From Chaetoderma sp. LZ-2023a (taxonomy: Eukaryota > Mollusca > Caudofoveata > Chaetodermatida > Chaetodermatidae), in NCBI GenBank assembly GCA_034401795.1, contig CM067366.1, forward strand, positions 75,088,129 through 75,152,128: a stretch of 64,000 nt of DNA. Direction: 5' to 3'. Both the position numbers and the translations under genes were made by a program. Below the pieces are notes generated by a model. The model worked only from the letters and a program-made list of their open reading frames with translations, searched no databases and was not told the origin of the DNA. How positions within the stretch are numbered: position 1 is the stretch's first letter; every line of letters begins with the position of its first letter. This document shows, in pieces, positions 23,305-33,930 of the stretch.

Positions 23305-25386
23305 TATTATAATGTCTTAAAATACACTCCATATATGACCTTTAAAGAAGAACAGTTACTACATGAAATTATTCACTAAGTCCTTTGCCATGTCCTTATT
23401 GGGCCATTTTTTTATTAACTCAGAGAATCATACTTTTGTCAATGGTGGTGTCATCTAGAGAAGAATGCAATCTTGAAGGTTTCAACGTGGGTATTCTTCT
23501 TTAACGTTGACTTTGTTTCTGATATTCTCATCTATCCTGTATACATATAAGCTTATCCCTCAAACAAGACTCTTATAAAAGCCAGTCACAAATTGTTTTG
23601 GTAGAGTAGCATTATATCCACAGTGGCCAACCTTTTCATAGGTGCCCATCTGCAATTGTTCAATTTCAAAAGCTTTTGGTTCACTCAATTTATTTGGACC
23701 AATTCTTCGAGTAACAATGTTGATTATATTATTTAGATGATCAGCCGGAATAAGAGGATTAGCGTATAATGGAGGGCTGTCCTGCATTATGGATTAGCTT
23801 ATTATGGAGGACAGGGCTGTAACATGTCTAGGAATAGTGTGTTGTAGAAGGATTGGAAGTACAGGGCCCATACAAGGAATTGTGGGTCAGCTACTAAAAC
23901 AAATAACAAGTTGTTGGTAACACGTGTACTACAGCACATCACCATTTATTCATGCATCCAAAAGTGTTAAGAGTTAAATAAAATACAAAAATATCACCAA
24001 TATTTCATTTGCAATGTGAACGATTTGTATATTTATATAAATGACAATAATTAACTGTCTGGTATGCGTAACGAGATATACAATTCAAGTACAATATGTA
24101 GATAATGGCAGAGGCCATGTATATATTATGTAATGCTGGATGAATCTATGAAAAAATATTGCTTATTAAGAGCGCTTAGTACATACATGTAGATGTATTG
24201 AACATTGTATAAAAGTTAAACAAATTAATTTATAGAGTCATTGAAATAATTAAACAAAATATACAGCTTGAGTACAATGTACAGCAAATATTCAGACTCT
24301 AGACCACCATCATCAATAACCTTGACTTCCTGACCTCCAAATCAATAGGGGTTTTCGGGACCCCAAGAGCAACCACCAATTGAAAGCTGTTAAGATCTCC
24401 ACTAAAACTTGGGCTAACACACACACGCATGCATGCATGCACACACACACACATGCATGCATGCGGTGGGAGAATGCATGCACGCACACACACACACACA
24501 CACACGGGACGATTACATATGAATGAATGAATGAATGAATTAGTGCATGAATGGGCAAGTGGATGCATGGATAGGTGCAGATGGATGGATGGGTAGGTGG
24601 GCAGTGGATTGATGGGTGGAAGGATAGATGGATGGCAGGATGGGTGGGTGGATTGATGGTCAGTTGGTTTTTTGAGGTGATGGATGGATGCATGGATGGG
24701 ATGGATGGGTTAATTAGTGAAATAACCAACATAAAATTTTTAATACTAGAGACAGGTCATGACATGATAATATTGTTAGTATAGAGAATGTTCCACAGGA
24801 ACCACAAGATGGTGGGTATTATTAACACGGACATTTGAGCATGTGCCTTAAAACGTATCATTTTATGGCCGATAAGGCATTTGCTGGCTTCTCAATTAGA
24901 AACAGTGTGATTTTATCACAAGAATAAGCAATGATAGAAACAAACTGGTGAGTTTAAGGCACTGGCTTATAAAGTTTAGAAAACACAGACATTAGAAAAT
25001 ACGTTAAAATTTCAACCACAGAAATCAAATACAATACATTAGGTACGTGCGATTTATGAAAGCATTAGTCTGTTGGATATTTTGAAAATAATTTGACTGA
25101 AAGCTGTTGTGGTCTTATTTTAAAGATATTTAACAACTTTCTTATATTATTGCTTTATTCAGATCATGTACTGGTATTTCTGGGTTGAAAGGGATCAGGT
25201 TATATGAGGTTTGAAACCCGTATCACTATACATATATATATATATGTATATATAAATGCCTTAGTACTGAATAAATGATAGATCCAAGTCTGAATGATCT
25301 GAGCTGCTTTATTATCATTACTATGAATAACGCTGAGACATGTTCCTGTCACTGAAACAGAGACGATCATCCTTCCATCCGTCTTA
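23305..25386. other. Unique sequence with microsatellites, no clear gene
   Basis: No recognisable gene. At 23787-23560 on the minus strand is a 75-codon open frame (YANPLIPADHLNNIINIV, KVGHCGYNATLPKQF) that reads like real protein but that I cannot place. At 24419-24505 are CA and ATGC runs, at 24522-24541 GAAT units, and at 24560-24710 GGAT/GGGT units. A copy of the dispersed ATATTTTGAAAATAATTTGA motif lies at about 25078. A TA run is at 25232-25252. Confidence 0.5.
23560..23787 (-). CDS. Unrecognised 75-codon open frame
   Basis: Begins at an ATG (MQDSPPLYANPL) and ends SLV-stop. Composition is mixed and soluble-like (RRIGPNKLSEPKAFEIEQLQ), unlike the low-complexity frames around it. I see no domain, signal peptide or splice evidence, and no neighbour that explains it. 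It could be a decayed transposon gene or chance. Confidence 0.2.
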   Translation of the reverse strand: MQDSPPLYANPLIPADHLNNIINIVTRRIGPNKLSEPKAFEIEQLQMGTYEKVGHCGYNATLPKQFVTGFYKSLV

Positions 25387-25574
25387 TTGCTTACTTTGGA
25401 CTCAGTCGACACTGATCTCCTCCAAGATCCATCCACTACCAGCATATTAGATCCAAAGAACCGCCAGAGAGTCACAGAGGCATCCACACCAGTGGATCCA
25501 ACCAGCCCACTCCCTGAGCGAGCTAACAAACGCCGCCGGGTCGGGAACCAGCTACAGCCAGGGTTCGCAGCTCA

Positions 25575-26168
25575 GTGGCAGTATTGACAAACACACAGAA
25601 GTATGCAAGGCCTAATATCCCTGAACAACATATCAACGCCTACAGACAGTGGCGAAATGCAGCCTGCAGAGAGACCCGCTTTGAGTACCAGGTCGAGAAG
25701 CTCAGACTAGCGGTAGAATCAAAATCTACACCGCCAATGTTCAAAGCAAGCACTGCCTTCAAACCAGACCAGTCAGACACAGAATTCCTAACAAAATGGA
25801 ATTCTCTTTTCAAACATTTTGAAGATGAACACACGACTCTAGTTTCTACGCATGCCGCCAACAAACTGGCGGCACAATCGTGTGAAACTGCGGGCCTAAA
25901 GAGGGCATTTAAAGAAGCAACCGATGCTGCCACCATGAAGGAGGCTGAACTGGCGATCACCACCACGCGCAACCGCCATGATAGTGCACAAAGGTCACCG
26001 AGTCCACGAAATAGAAGACAGAAGAGCCGCCAAAGACCGGCACCAAGCCCAAGCAGCAATCCAGGGACGCATACAGTCCCAAAAACCCAAGAAAATGCGG
26101 GTACCCATATAGATCCAGCGACCGTCGTACCAGCTCCTACCACCAGAGGAGTCCGCCGAGGCCTTTGA
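25575..26168 (+). pseudogene. PLE-1 N-terminal region
   Basis: An open frame of 197 codons with RFEYQVEKLRLAVESKSTPP, then an acidic/hydrophobic segment and a basic, Ser/Pro/Arg-rich end (SPSPRNRRQKSRQRPAPSPS). PLE-2 has a matching layout at 56179-56652 (LQMDKLELSIASGKVLPLLQ, then SPPKRRRTEG). In Penelope-like elements the part ahead of RT is poorly conserved; nucleic-acid binding by the basic tail is inferred. It is out of frame with the RT. Confidence 0.6.
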
Positions 26169-26639
26169 TGGAGACCAACAACAGGGACCCATTGGAGGAA
26201 CTTTTCAATGTTGTTTCCAGGATGCGCAACAACGCGCATAATAGATTTTGACTATACCATATCTTACGTGCTAACACTGTTTCATACAATTTCGTTGCAC
26301 TCTCACCTAGCTATACTGCCAATAAGCATCAAATGTCCTTTCTAAACTGTAACAACAACAGTAAGGCCATCCATCTGGATAGCAATAAATCTAGTCAATC
26401 ATACACGTCCCTGTTTGTTGTGAACTTATCTGCCATAGAGCTAGACAAGGACACAATAAGTGTTCAAATATGGGCAAGCTCTACACCGACTTACAGGCCT
26501 TTTTCAGGCGACTTCGTCTCACCCACTTTTTTACCCCACACCCCCACACCCATACTCACTCCTACAGGCTGAACCACCAACACACACACCACCAAGCTTC
26601 CTAGAGAAAGTTTAAACTCAAGAAAATGACCATGCCGCC

Positions 26640-28010
26640 ACGATCTCTTGATCCCACTCTAGAATCTTTTATCAGGTCAGTACGTTATGATTTCAACAAG
26701 CATATCCACCATAGGGTAACCATGGGAAACCTAAACCGTCTTGAAGTCAGTGCCTTAAACAACCTCAAAAGCAACCACGATATAGTGGTCCAGAGCCGAT
26801 AAAGGGCAGGCTACAGTAATCCAATCTAGACAAGACTACGTTGCAGAAGCCTATAGACACTCAGCGGACACTAAGTTCTACCAAAAACTAGTATCCGACC
26901 CCACCGCCAGACACACTGAACTGGGTCAAATAAGACTAGACCAATTAGTCAGGGACAAAGAGATAGACGCTTGTACCGCCAACAGGCTAATTCCCAACCC
27001 ACCTATCAGCACCAGATTTGACCTCCTTCCCAAAATTCATAAGAGCAAAATGGACGGTCTTACACCAGGTAGACCCATCATCAGTGGTATAGGTTGCCCT
27101 ATTGAACTACTCAGTAGTTTTGTAGATGAGCATATCAAAGTCCACGTTACAAAAATCTGTTCGTATGTCAAAGACACAACCGATTTCATTAAAAAATTGG
27201 AGTCACACGGTGAGCTTAAACCAAATTCTCTCCTAGTCACCATGAATGTTACCTCTCTTTACACCAATATACCAAATACAGAAGATATCCGTGCAGTAGC
27301 AGTGTTTTAAAAAAAACCATGGCCTCCCAGACACCATTTCAATTAGAGGACTCTGCAACCTTCTCAAATTGGTGTTAGAATGCAACAGTTTTGAATTTAA
27401 TGGAGAGCACTACCTCCAAATTGGAGTGCCAGCAATGGGCAGCAAAGCAGCATGCACCTATGCGTGCATTTTTATGAGTGCCCTAGAGGAACGCCTTCTA
27501 CAAAACGCACCATCATCACCAGCACTCTATGTTAGATACAAAGATGACATCTTTATGATATGGGAGCATGGACATACTGCCCTCCTAGAATTCGTCTCCT
27601 ATATGAATGCCTCCCACCACAGTATCAAATTTACAATGGAATCATCAAACCAACGCATCTCCTTTATGGACACCATCGTCCAGATCTCACCAACTAACAA
27701 CATCATGTTCGACCTGTACACCAAACCCACAGACACACATGGATACCTCCATTATGATTCTGCACACCCCAACTCGTGCAAGGATGCCAGCCCATATGGA
27801 CAGTTCCTTAGATTAAGGAGAATATGCTCATCAACAGATTTCGAGAAAAACAGCCTCGTAATGCAAACCCACTATACCGCCAGAGGTTACCCACTAAAGA
27901 TCCTACAAAAAGCTCGCCAAATAGCCCGCTCGAAGGAGCGACATTCCATTATTAACCCAGCCCCCAAGCCAATAACTTCCAAAATAAACAAATCTTCGTT
28001 TGTGAATTCA
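26640..28010 (+). pseudogene. PLE-1 reverse transcriptase
   Basis: Two frames together give the PLE RT: FDLLPKIHKSKMDG, GRPIISGIGCPIELLSSFVD, CSYVKDTTDFIKKLE, VTSLYTNIPN (to 27310), then after a frameshift FEFNGEHYLQ, PAMGSKAACTY, the catalytic YKDDIFMIW at about 27536, FMDTIV and TKPTDTHGYLHYDSAHP. The YxDD catalytic pair is intact. Penelope RTs are related to telomerase and prime on nicked DNA. The block before 26800 is heavily decayed with several stops. Confidence 0.85.
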
Positions 28011-28021
28011 ACCGCACAGGG

Positions 28022-28660
28022 ATGTTGTTGTTAAAAGACACAATTGTCAAATACTGGCCGATTCTACAAAGCACTGAGCGTTGCAGACTGGCCTTCCCAG
28101 AAACACCATTGTTTGGCTTCAAAAAGAACAAAACAATAAAAGACACCATAGTCAGGGCGAAATTACCAGACCCAGACCACAACAACACAGTCATCCACCG
28201 CAAACCCCTCCTCCCATGTGAAACCAAGAATTGCAACATCTGTAAGAATATGGTTAAGTCAAGACTTTTCTCCAGTAAGGACACAGGCCTCTCCTACAGA
28301 GCCAAAATTATAGGAAACTGCAGAACATGCAATGTAGTTTACTACCCGAGTTGTAACCACTGTGGTAAACAATATGTAGGAGAAACCCTGAGACCTTTCA
28401 TGATCAGGATCCAAGAGCACCTACGCTCCATCACAAACTTCTACAAACACGAAAGATACGACACACCAGTATCACGCCATTTCAATAGACCCGTGCATCA
28501 CAGAAATGACATGCAATACAGGATCATACAAGTCCTATCATCGGATCCGGCAGAAAAAAGAATGTCACTGGATCCACCAACTCCACACTATGGAACCGAT
28601 AGGAATAAATTTAGCGGTGTAGAAACTCTTAGAATGTACCAGGCACGCACGTACGTACGT
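28022..28660 (+). pseudogene. PLE-1 GIY-YIG endonuclease domain
   Basis: Contains VVYYPSCNHCGKQYVGETLR followed by RIQEHLRS, the Penelope-type GIY-YIG motif with its CxxC spacer and the conserved Arg and His. Upstream is the usual connector (FGFKKNKTIKDTIVRAKLPD, CNICKN). The C-terminal end is poor: where family members keep a Glu/Trp motif, this copy reads MSLDPPTPHYG. The nuclease would nick the target for priming; this one is probably dead. Confidence 0.85.
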
Positions 28661-28720
28661 ACGCACGCACGCACACTATATTCAACAGTTAATTTATTAT
28701 GTAAAATATCTTTGTTCATA

Positions 28721-28960
28721 AGGCATTAAAATAAAAGATTAAAACCTCATAAAAAACCCAAAATAAAATGTACAAAATGCTTTAAAAAGGTATAAAATTA
28801 AGGCATTAAAATAAAAGATTAAAACCTCATAAAAAAACCCAAAATAAAATGTACAAAATGCTTTAAAAAGGTATAAAATTAAGGCATTAAAATAAAAGAT
28901 TAGAACTTCATAAAAAAACCAAAATAAAATGTACAAAATGCTTTAAAAAGGTATAAAATT
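28721..28960. repeat. Three-copy tandem repeat, 80-81 bp
   Basis: Units start AGGCATTAAAATAAAAGATT at 28721, 28801 and 28882 and are nearly identical. A+T-rich, just downstream of PLE-1. Confidence 0.95.
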
Positions 28961-29396
28961 CAGCTTTCTATTTATATGAAATTAAAAGAATTTCTAAGGT
29001 CGTGTTCTCACTAGCGACTTAATCCTGAACAACGCCATAGGTCCAATGGCCTACTGACATATGGCATTATTCAGGATTAACTCTTGAGTTATCCAACCAC
29101 TCACCAAACTAACCACCCACCCGCCCATCCACTCATTCACTCACTCGGTCCCTCCCTCACCCACTCACCCGCCCACCCACACATCAACCCACCCTACCTC
29201 CCTCCCACAACTATACTGTGACAGTCATCATCGCACATCGTCACTCAACTGTTGTCAACATTACTCACCATTACTGTCACTCAACATCACTCGGCACCAC
29301 CGTCACCACCACTAATTGTCACAAAACCTCAGTTACCATCGCTCACATTCACTCACACATACCGACAGTCACTCGCCAAATCAGTAGTAAATTTTC
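28961..29396. other. Hairpin and low-complexity sequence
   Basis: No gene. A 62 bp hairpin lies at 29019-29080 (TTAATCCTGAAC / TTCAGGATTAA, arms about 21 bp). From 29095 to 29370 the sequence is C/A-rich with CACC, CACT and CTCAC runs, without a regular period. Confidence 0.6.
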
Positions 29397-30903
29397 AACA
29401 AGAGGGCCAAGGGGCCTGTATCACTCTGGACCATAGGTATCTCAACTAGAATGGTCATTAACAATAAGTAGAACTCTAGTGAGCTGAGCAGACATGTAAC
29501 AAAAAACAGAGGCCATGTTTCTTTATGTATCAACTTCTCTTGAACAACTTTAATGGCCCATAGTCATCAATATCATCTCCTAAACTTCAGTCCGATCACT
29601 TCAGCAGTTCTGGAGAAGTTGTTTTCTCGAAAACTAGGTCATCCAAGACAGTCACCGAATGAGTCGGTAAATCAAGTTCACAAGTGAACAAATTTGGTTT
29701 AGGGCTTGCACTAGATGATATTTTATGAGTTCTGAATCGATCCCTCAAACGGTTTCGGAGAAGTTTTTTAAAGATGTTTCCTAAAATCGACCAAAATCCA
29801 AGATGGCCACCGGCCCAATTGGCCGATCGGCTTCGTTTGAACAAACTTGAATCTCTATGCCCTATGGATGCATCCTGCCAAATATAACTGAAATAGTTCC
29901 AGTAGTTATCGAGAAGACATTTTAAACTTCCCATTGCTTTAGTATGGGAGCGTTTGGCTGGAAAATGATCCAAGATGGCTGCCAAACCGCTTATCTGACT
30001 GTTTCAAAAATTGCAAATTTGAGATCAGTTTTTGAAATCTGTCAAGAAACTAAGGAGGAGATGTGTTTTGACAGAAGTTTTTTACCACACAATTTAAATA
30101 TAAAAAATCTGAAGAGGTTCTAAAGCCTACCTTCATATGATCGTTCTAGCCAGATTTGGTTGAAATCTGCAAAGAAACTAAGAAGATGCATTTTGACACT
30201 TTCAGATAAATTTGCAACAAAATCTACATCTAAAGCCAAGAAACAAAGGAGTAGCGTTTTAAAGCAATTTGACAATTTCATGCGAAAATTGCAAATTTGA
30301 GATCAGTTTTTGAAATCTGTCAAGAAACTAAGGAGGAGATGCGTTTTGACACTTTTTGGTAAATTTTAAACAAAATCTAAGTTTTTTACCCAAAAAATTG
30401 AAATATAAAAAATCTGAATAGAAGTTCTAGAGCATACCTCCGTATAATCGTTCTGGCTAGATTTGATTGAAATCTGCAAAGAAACCAAGAAGATGCATTT
30501 TGACACTTTCAGGTAAATTTGCAACAAAATCTAAGATTTTTACCAAAAAAATTGAAATATCAAAAATTTTAATAGATGTTCTAGAGCCTATGTCGGTATG
30601 AACCTTCTAGCCAAATTTGGTTGAAATCTGTTAAGAAACTAAGGAAGAGATGCGTTTTGACACTTTTCAGTAAATTTTAAACATAATCTAAATTTTTTAC
30701 CCCAAAATTTTAAATATAAAAAATCTGAAGAGAAGTTCTAGAGCCTACCTTCATATGATCGTTCTAGCCAGATTTGGTTGAAATCCGGCAAGCCGTTAAG
30801 GAGATACATTTTAAAGCAAAAGTTGATGGACAGACAGGCGGATAGACAGACGGATGGTCGGCATGGCATAAGCTAACTTGGCCATTCTGGCCAGGTGAGC
30901 TAA
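29397..30903 (+). mobile_element. Pearl/HINE-like element 2
   Basis: Starts AACAAGAGGGCCAAGGGGCC and ends with the hairpin GGCCATTCTGGCC, GTGAG, CTAA at 30900-30903. Core units of about 150 bp carry CCAAGATGGC, GGTTGAAATCTG and AGATGCGTTTTGACA. A run of GACAGACGG-type words precedes the terminal hairpin. No coding capacity. Confidence 0.7.
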
Positions 30904-31154
30904 TACTAATTAAGCTTCTTGGCCTGCAAATACCGAGAATAGACAATCACTATGCAATTTAGATTTCAATTCTGTTAACAAATCTTGACAATGCATGAAA
31001 TTGATCTGTGAACTGATTAAGAAATTGAGCGTATTATAATTTGGAAGCATAATTCCAGTGTACATATTAAAATAATGTTTGATCTTCAATACATAGTGCT
31101 ACGTTTCTATCCCACATCCTTGAAACTTCCATTTCTCATCTGCCCTATCTCGTT

Positions 31155-31386
31155 ACCACTTTAATGGCTAAATTTGGTAAGGAAAATCAAAATATGTTCC
31201 TCATTGAATATCCATTTGCAGGCCAAGAGAAGACAATTTTTGAAAATTAACCACTAGAGTGACTGGCTCGGCGATTGAGTCAGTCATTCCCGTGGTACAT
31301 TTTCATAAATAGTCTCTTGGCATGTTAATGTCCATTCCTCAAGACCACTACAAAGGATGGTTTAGGACGACTTCAGCATTAAAGGA
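31155..31386. repeat. Eroded foldback MITE
   Basis: Ends CACTTTAATGGC and GCATTAAAGG with degraded TTAA sites. Inside, CATTTGCAGGCCAAGAGAAG and GACTGGCTCGGCGATTGAGT identify the same family as 48424-48645. Confidence 0.7.
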
Positions 31387-32067
31387 TTAAAAAGATGCCA
31401 CATTGTTACCAAAAACCATAACAAAAATATCACTTTCTGAGGAATTTTAACGTCAGTCCATGATGTCCTTAACATTCGCCTATGCAGACTGGACCTATGT
31501 TTAATGTCTCATCCGAAAGACAGGGGTGCAGTAACGTACTTTGACTGGGAAGGGTGGAGGTATGGGCAAAAAGCTAGGGGGCGGGCACTATGGGGATACA
31601 CTAACGGACAAGAAAGCCCTAGGGGGATATCGGCCCCTTGCCAACAACCCCCCCCCCTTGTTCCTATGCTTATGAAAGATAGTAGAAAAATTGAAAAAAT
31701 AAAGAAGCCTGCAGCTACAGTGACGAGTCAGAAAATAGCTTTGTACAGAATCAGGAAAAACAATAAAATCCATGAGGCAAACAGTGACTATCGAAAAGGC
31801 TTACCACTGAATTCAATAGTTTACTGGTTTAGGATCATGAAAAAATGTTGGTAAAAAAAGAAAGAAGAGTTTCTCTTAGTATAGCCATAATTAGTCTATG
31901 GTATAGCGCAGAATATCGGTAGAAATTCATCATTTAGGCCTACGCAACTGCGCTATCCAAAAACAGCCCTGTATGTTGACATAGCACATCTGCCTGTACT
32001 TCAAGTTAGTTTCAAAATATTCAACAGATTTCCTGCATAATTGTCATGAAATTAAAACAGTGAGATT
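31387..32067. other. 3' flank of the TRPM-like gene
   Basis: Expected 3' UTR side of the minus-strand channel gene. A plus-strand open frame at 31504-31854 is not recognisable and I do not call it. 32015-32076 is about 77% identical to the end of the TTAA element at 4903-4964. Confidence 0.4.
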
Positions 32068-32239
32068 TCAAGGGCAGTCATTGTTGCTATGTATGAACTG
32101 TACGTCTCCTGCCTCCTGTTGATTTGTGACAATTCGGTGAAGAAGCTGTAATGCTGAACTGAGTTGTTCCCCCTGTTCCTCGAGTTTCGTGGTCAGATGT
32201 TTTATGTATGACTTCATCTGAGCGATATCATCGGATTGC
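32068..32239 (-). CDS. TRPM: TRPM-like channel, terminal exon
   Basis: The acceptor is at 32241-32240 (TTGAAG|G). The first base completes a Leu codon begun at the end of the 46794 exon (CT|G), so phase is kept across the 14.6 kb intron. It encodes 56 residues, QSDDIAQMKSYIKHLTTKLE, then EQGEQLSSALQLLHRIV, a heptad-like amphipathic helix, and ends NNDCP-stop at 32068-32070. TRPM channels assemble through a C-terminal coiled coil, and this fits that part. No NUDT9-type or kinase domain follows, so the product ends right after the coiled coil. The last codons coincide with the end of a repeat. The start of a 32 bp tandem array is only 45 bp upstream of the acceptor. Confidence 0.8.
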
Positions 32240-32284
32240 CTTCAACATAATAAATTTCATTTAAATAAATAATATAACGTAGAA

Positions 32285-32528
32285 TATAGAACAATATATG
32301 TACTCTGAAACTGGCATATAGAACAGTATATGTACTCTGAAACTGGAATATAGAACAGTATATGTACTCTGAAACTGGAATATAGAACAGTATATGTACT
32401 CTGAAACTGGCATATAGAACAGTATATGTACTCTGAAACTGGCATATAGAACAGTATATGTACTCTGAAACTGGCATATAGAACAGTATATGTACTCTGA
32501 AGCTGGCATATAGAACAGTATATGTACC
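32285..32528. repeat. 32 bp minisatellite next to a splice acceptor
   Basis: About 7.6 copies of TATAGAACAGTATATGTACTCTGAAACTGG plus two bases, exactly 32 bp apart (starts 32285, 32317, 32349 and so on). It lies in the last intron of the TRPM-like gene, 45 bp from the terminal exon. Single or diverged monomers recur near the other end of the same intron (45596-45650, 46685-46727). Confidence 0.95.
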
Positions 32529-32945
32529 GTTTTTATTTGAGGAAAAGACGCTAGCTTGTATTGGAAGCAGGCTAAATTTTGGCCCAAACTATCCCGAAAA
32601 ATCCTTATACTCAGAAAGGATGCATAGAGAAATTGAAATCTGTTCTCTAAAATGGTTAAAACTCGTATAGAACCTACCACGGAAATTGAACGCAATTTCA
32701 ATACACATGCTTACTGCCATACCACTATGTTTAATGTATGCCTAAAAATATCATCGTGGAAGTGAAATTATTAATGAGACCGCCTTAATATCACGTATCT
32801 TCAATAAAGATCGTTTATTACATCAAAATCAATTCTACTTTTGACATAAATTGTTGCAGAGAAAATATAGAAATCATGTGGCATTAGGAATGCGGTAAAA
32901 TCCCCCAACAGACCCCCATTGTGGGATGGGCTGTAGTTTTATTAA

Positions 32946-33230
32946 GCACTATAAACATACTTACCGTTAAATCACTACTTGCTAAATCAATTATACTGCA
33001 TTTAGCACCAGAAAACATTTTTATACTTGCTTTCATGCCCCAATATGCCTATACCATCTCATCGTACCCTTAACCAGGCTGCTGGTAGAGTATACTCCAA
33101 TCATACAGCCTGCAATAGACTGGCACCAGGCTATACTCACTCCTCAATGACCTAGGTATCTGTGCATGTGCGCGCATGCACATGGAGGAGCCCAAGAGCA
33201 ACATAGAATCACTTTCCAATTTAGATGCAA
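32946..33230 (+). repeat. DIRS-like inverted end, right copy
   Basis: Matches the inverse of 45371-45181, with about 80 extra bases inserted near 33070-33150. A further partial copy, TTGTTATTACACCACTAAAA and TCAATCACTACTTACTAAA, follows at 33325-33372. Confidence 0.65.
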
Positions 33231-33930
33231 GAAAGAAAAAACAGATTCTCAAAGCATTCCCATGCCCGATGGTTATGTTTATAGTGGTTAATACAATTAC
33301 AGACCATCCCCCCAAGGGGGTCAGTTGGGGGTTGTTATTACACCACTAAAATCTATCCCGTTCAATCACTACTTACTAAACCCATAGATTTGGTCAGTGC
33401 CCCGCTTTAAACCTCTTGGTGGGTGGAGAATTGAGAACCTTAAAAGGATAAAAATAAATCAGTTTCACAACTTAAAGTTAATCAAATTAACAAAGTAGTT
33501 CATCAATATCAATCACACTGTGATTTATCAAACAAGGAAAATGAAACTAAAAAAACTAAACAAGACACAATTAAAGATTCTCACCCATATCAAACAGACA
33601 TACAGGGATGTCATAGCTGTTAACCTGTTCAGATTGCAACATTTTAGCTGATGTTTTTTGAAATTTTTCTCATTTCAAACGAAGTAACCTAGTTAAATCT
33701 TATATGTGAATATAGCCTAAGATACTAACTTCACAGTGGTGTAATTTAATTTTCAAATTAATAATTCTCTAAGACGTTATCAGCAGAACATAGGAAATTT
33801 GAAAATTCTTTCCTCATTAGCCAGGAAATTGCTGTGCTCTGGTGAACATCAGAGGTGTTATTTTAATGGCAATGCTTAGGCAAAGCCAGTGTTGGAGTGA
33901 ATAGGCTACTCCAGTGAGTGTGTTGTTACA

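Larger units (their letters stand above)
25387..28660 (+). mobile_element. Penelope-like element 1 (PLE-1)
   Basis: Holds in order an N-terminal region (25387-26168), RT (about 26640-28010) and a GIY-YIG endonuclease (28022 to about 28640), the layout of endonuclease-bearing Penelope-like retroelements. It ends at a run of ACGT/ACGC units (28648-28677). Frames are broken at several places. The 5' limit is not defined; I see no flanking duplication. It is on the same strand as PLE-2 (55754-58704) and similar to it in the N-terminal and RT regions, but not a close copy. Confidence 0.8.

Noticed and set aside
24299-24784. Frames rich in His/Pro or Trp/Gly near the CA and GGAT runs
   Set aside because: Simple-sequence artefacts with no domain or splice support.
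31504-31854. 116-codon plus-strand frame
   Set aside because: Contains homopolymer-derived stretches, no recognisable motif, and no splice or neighbour support.
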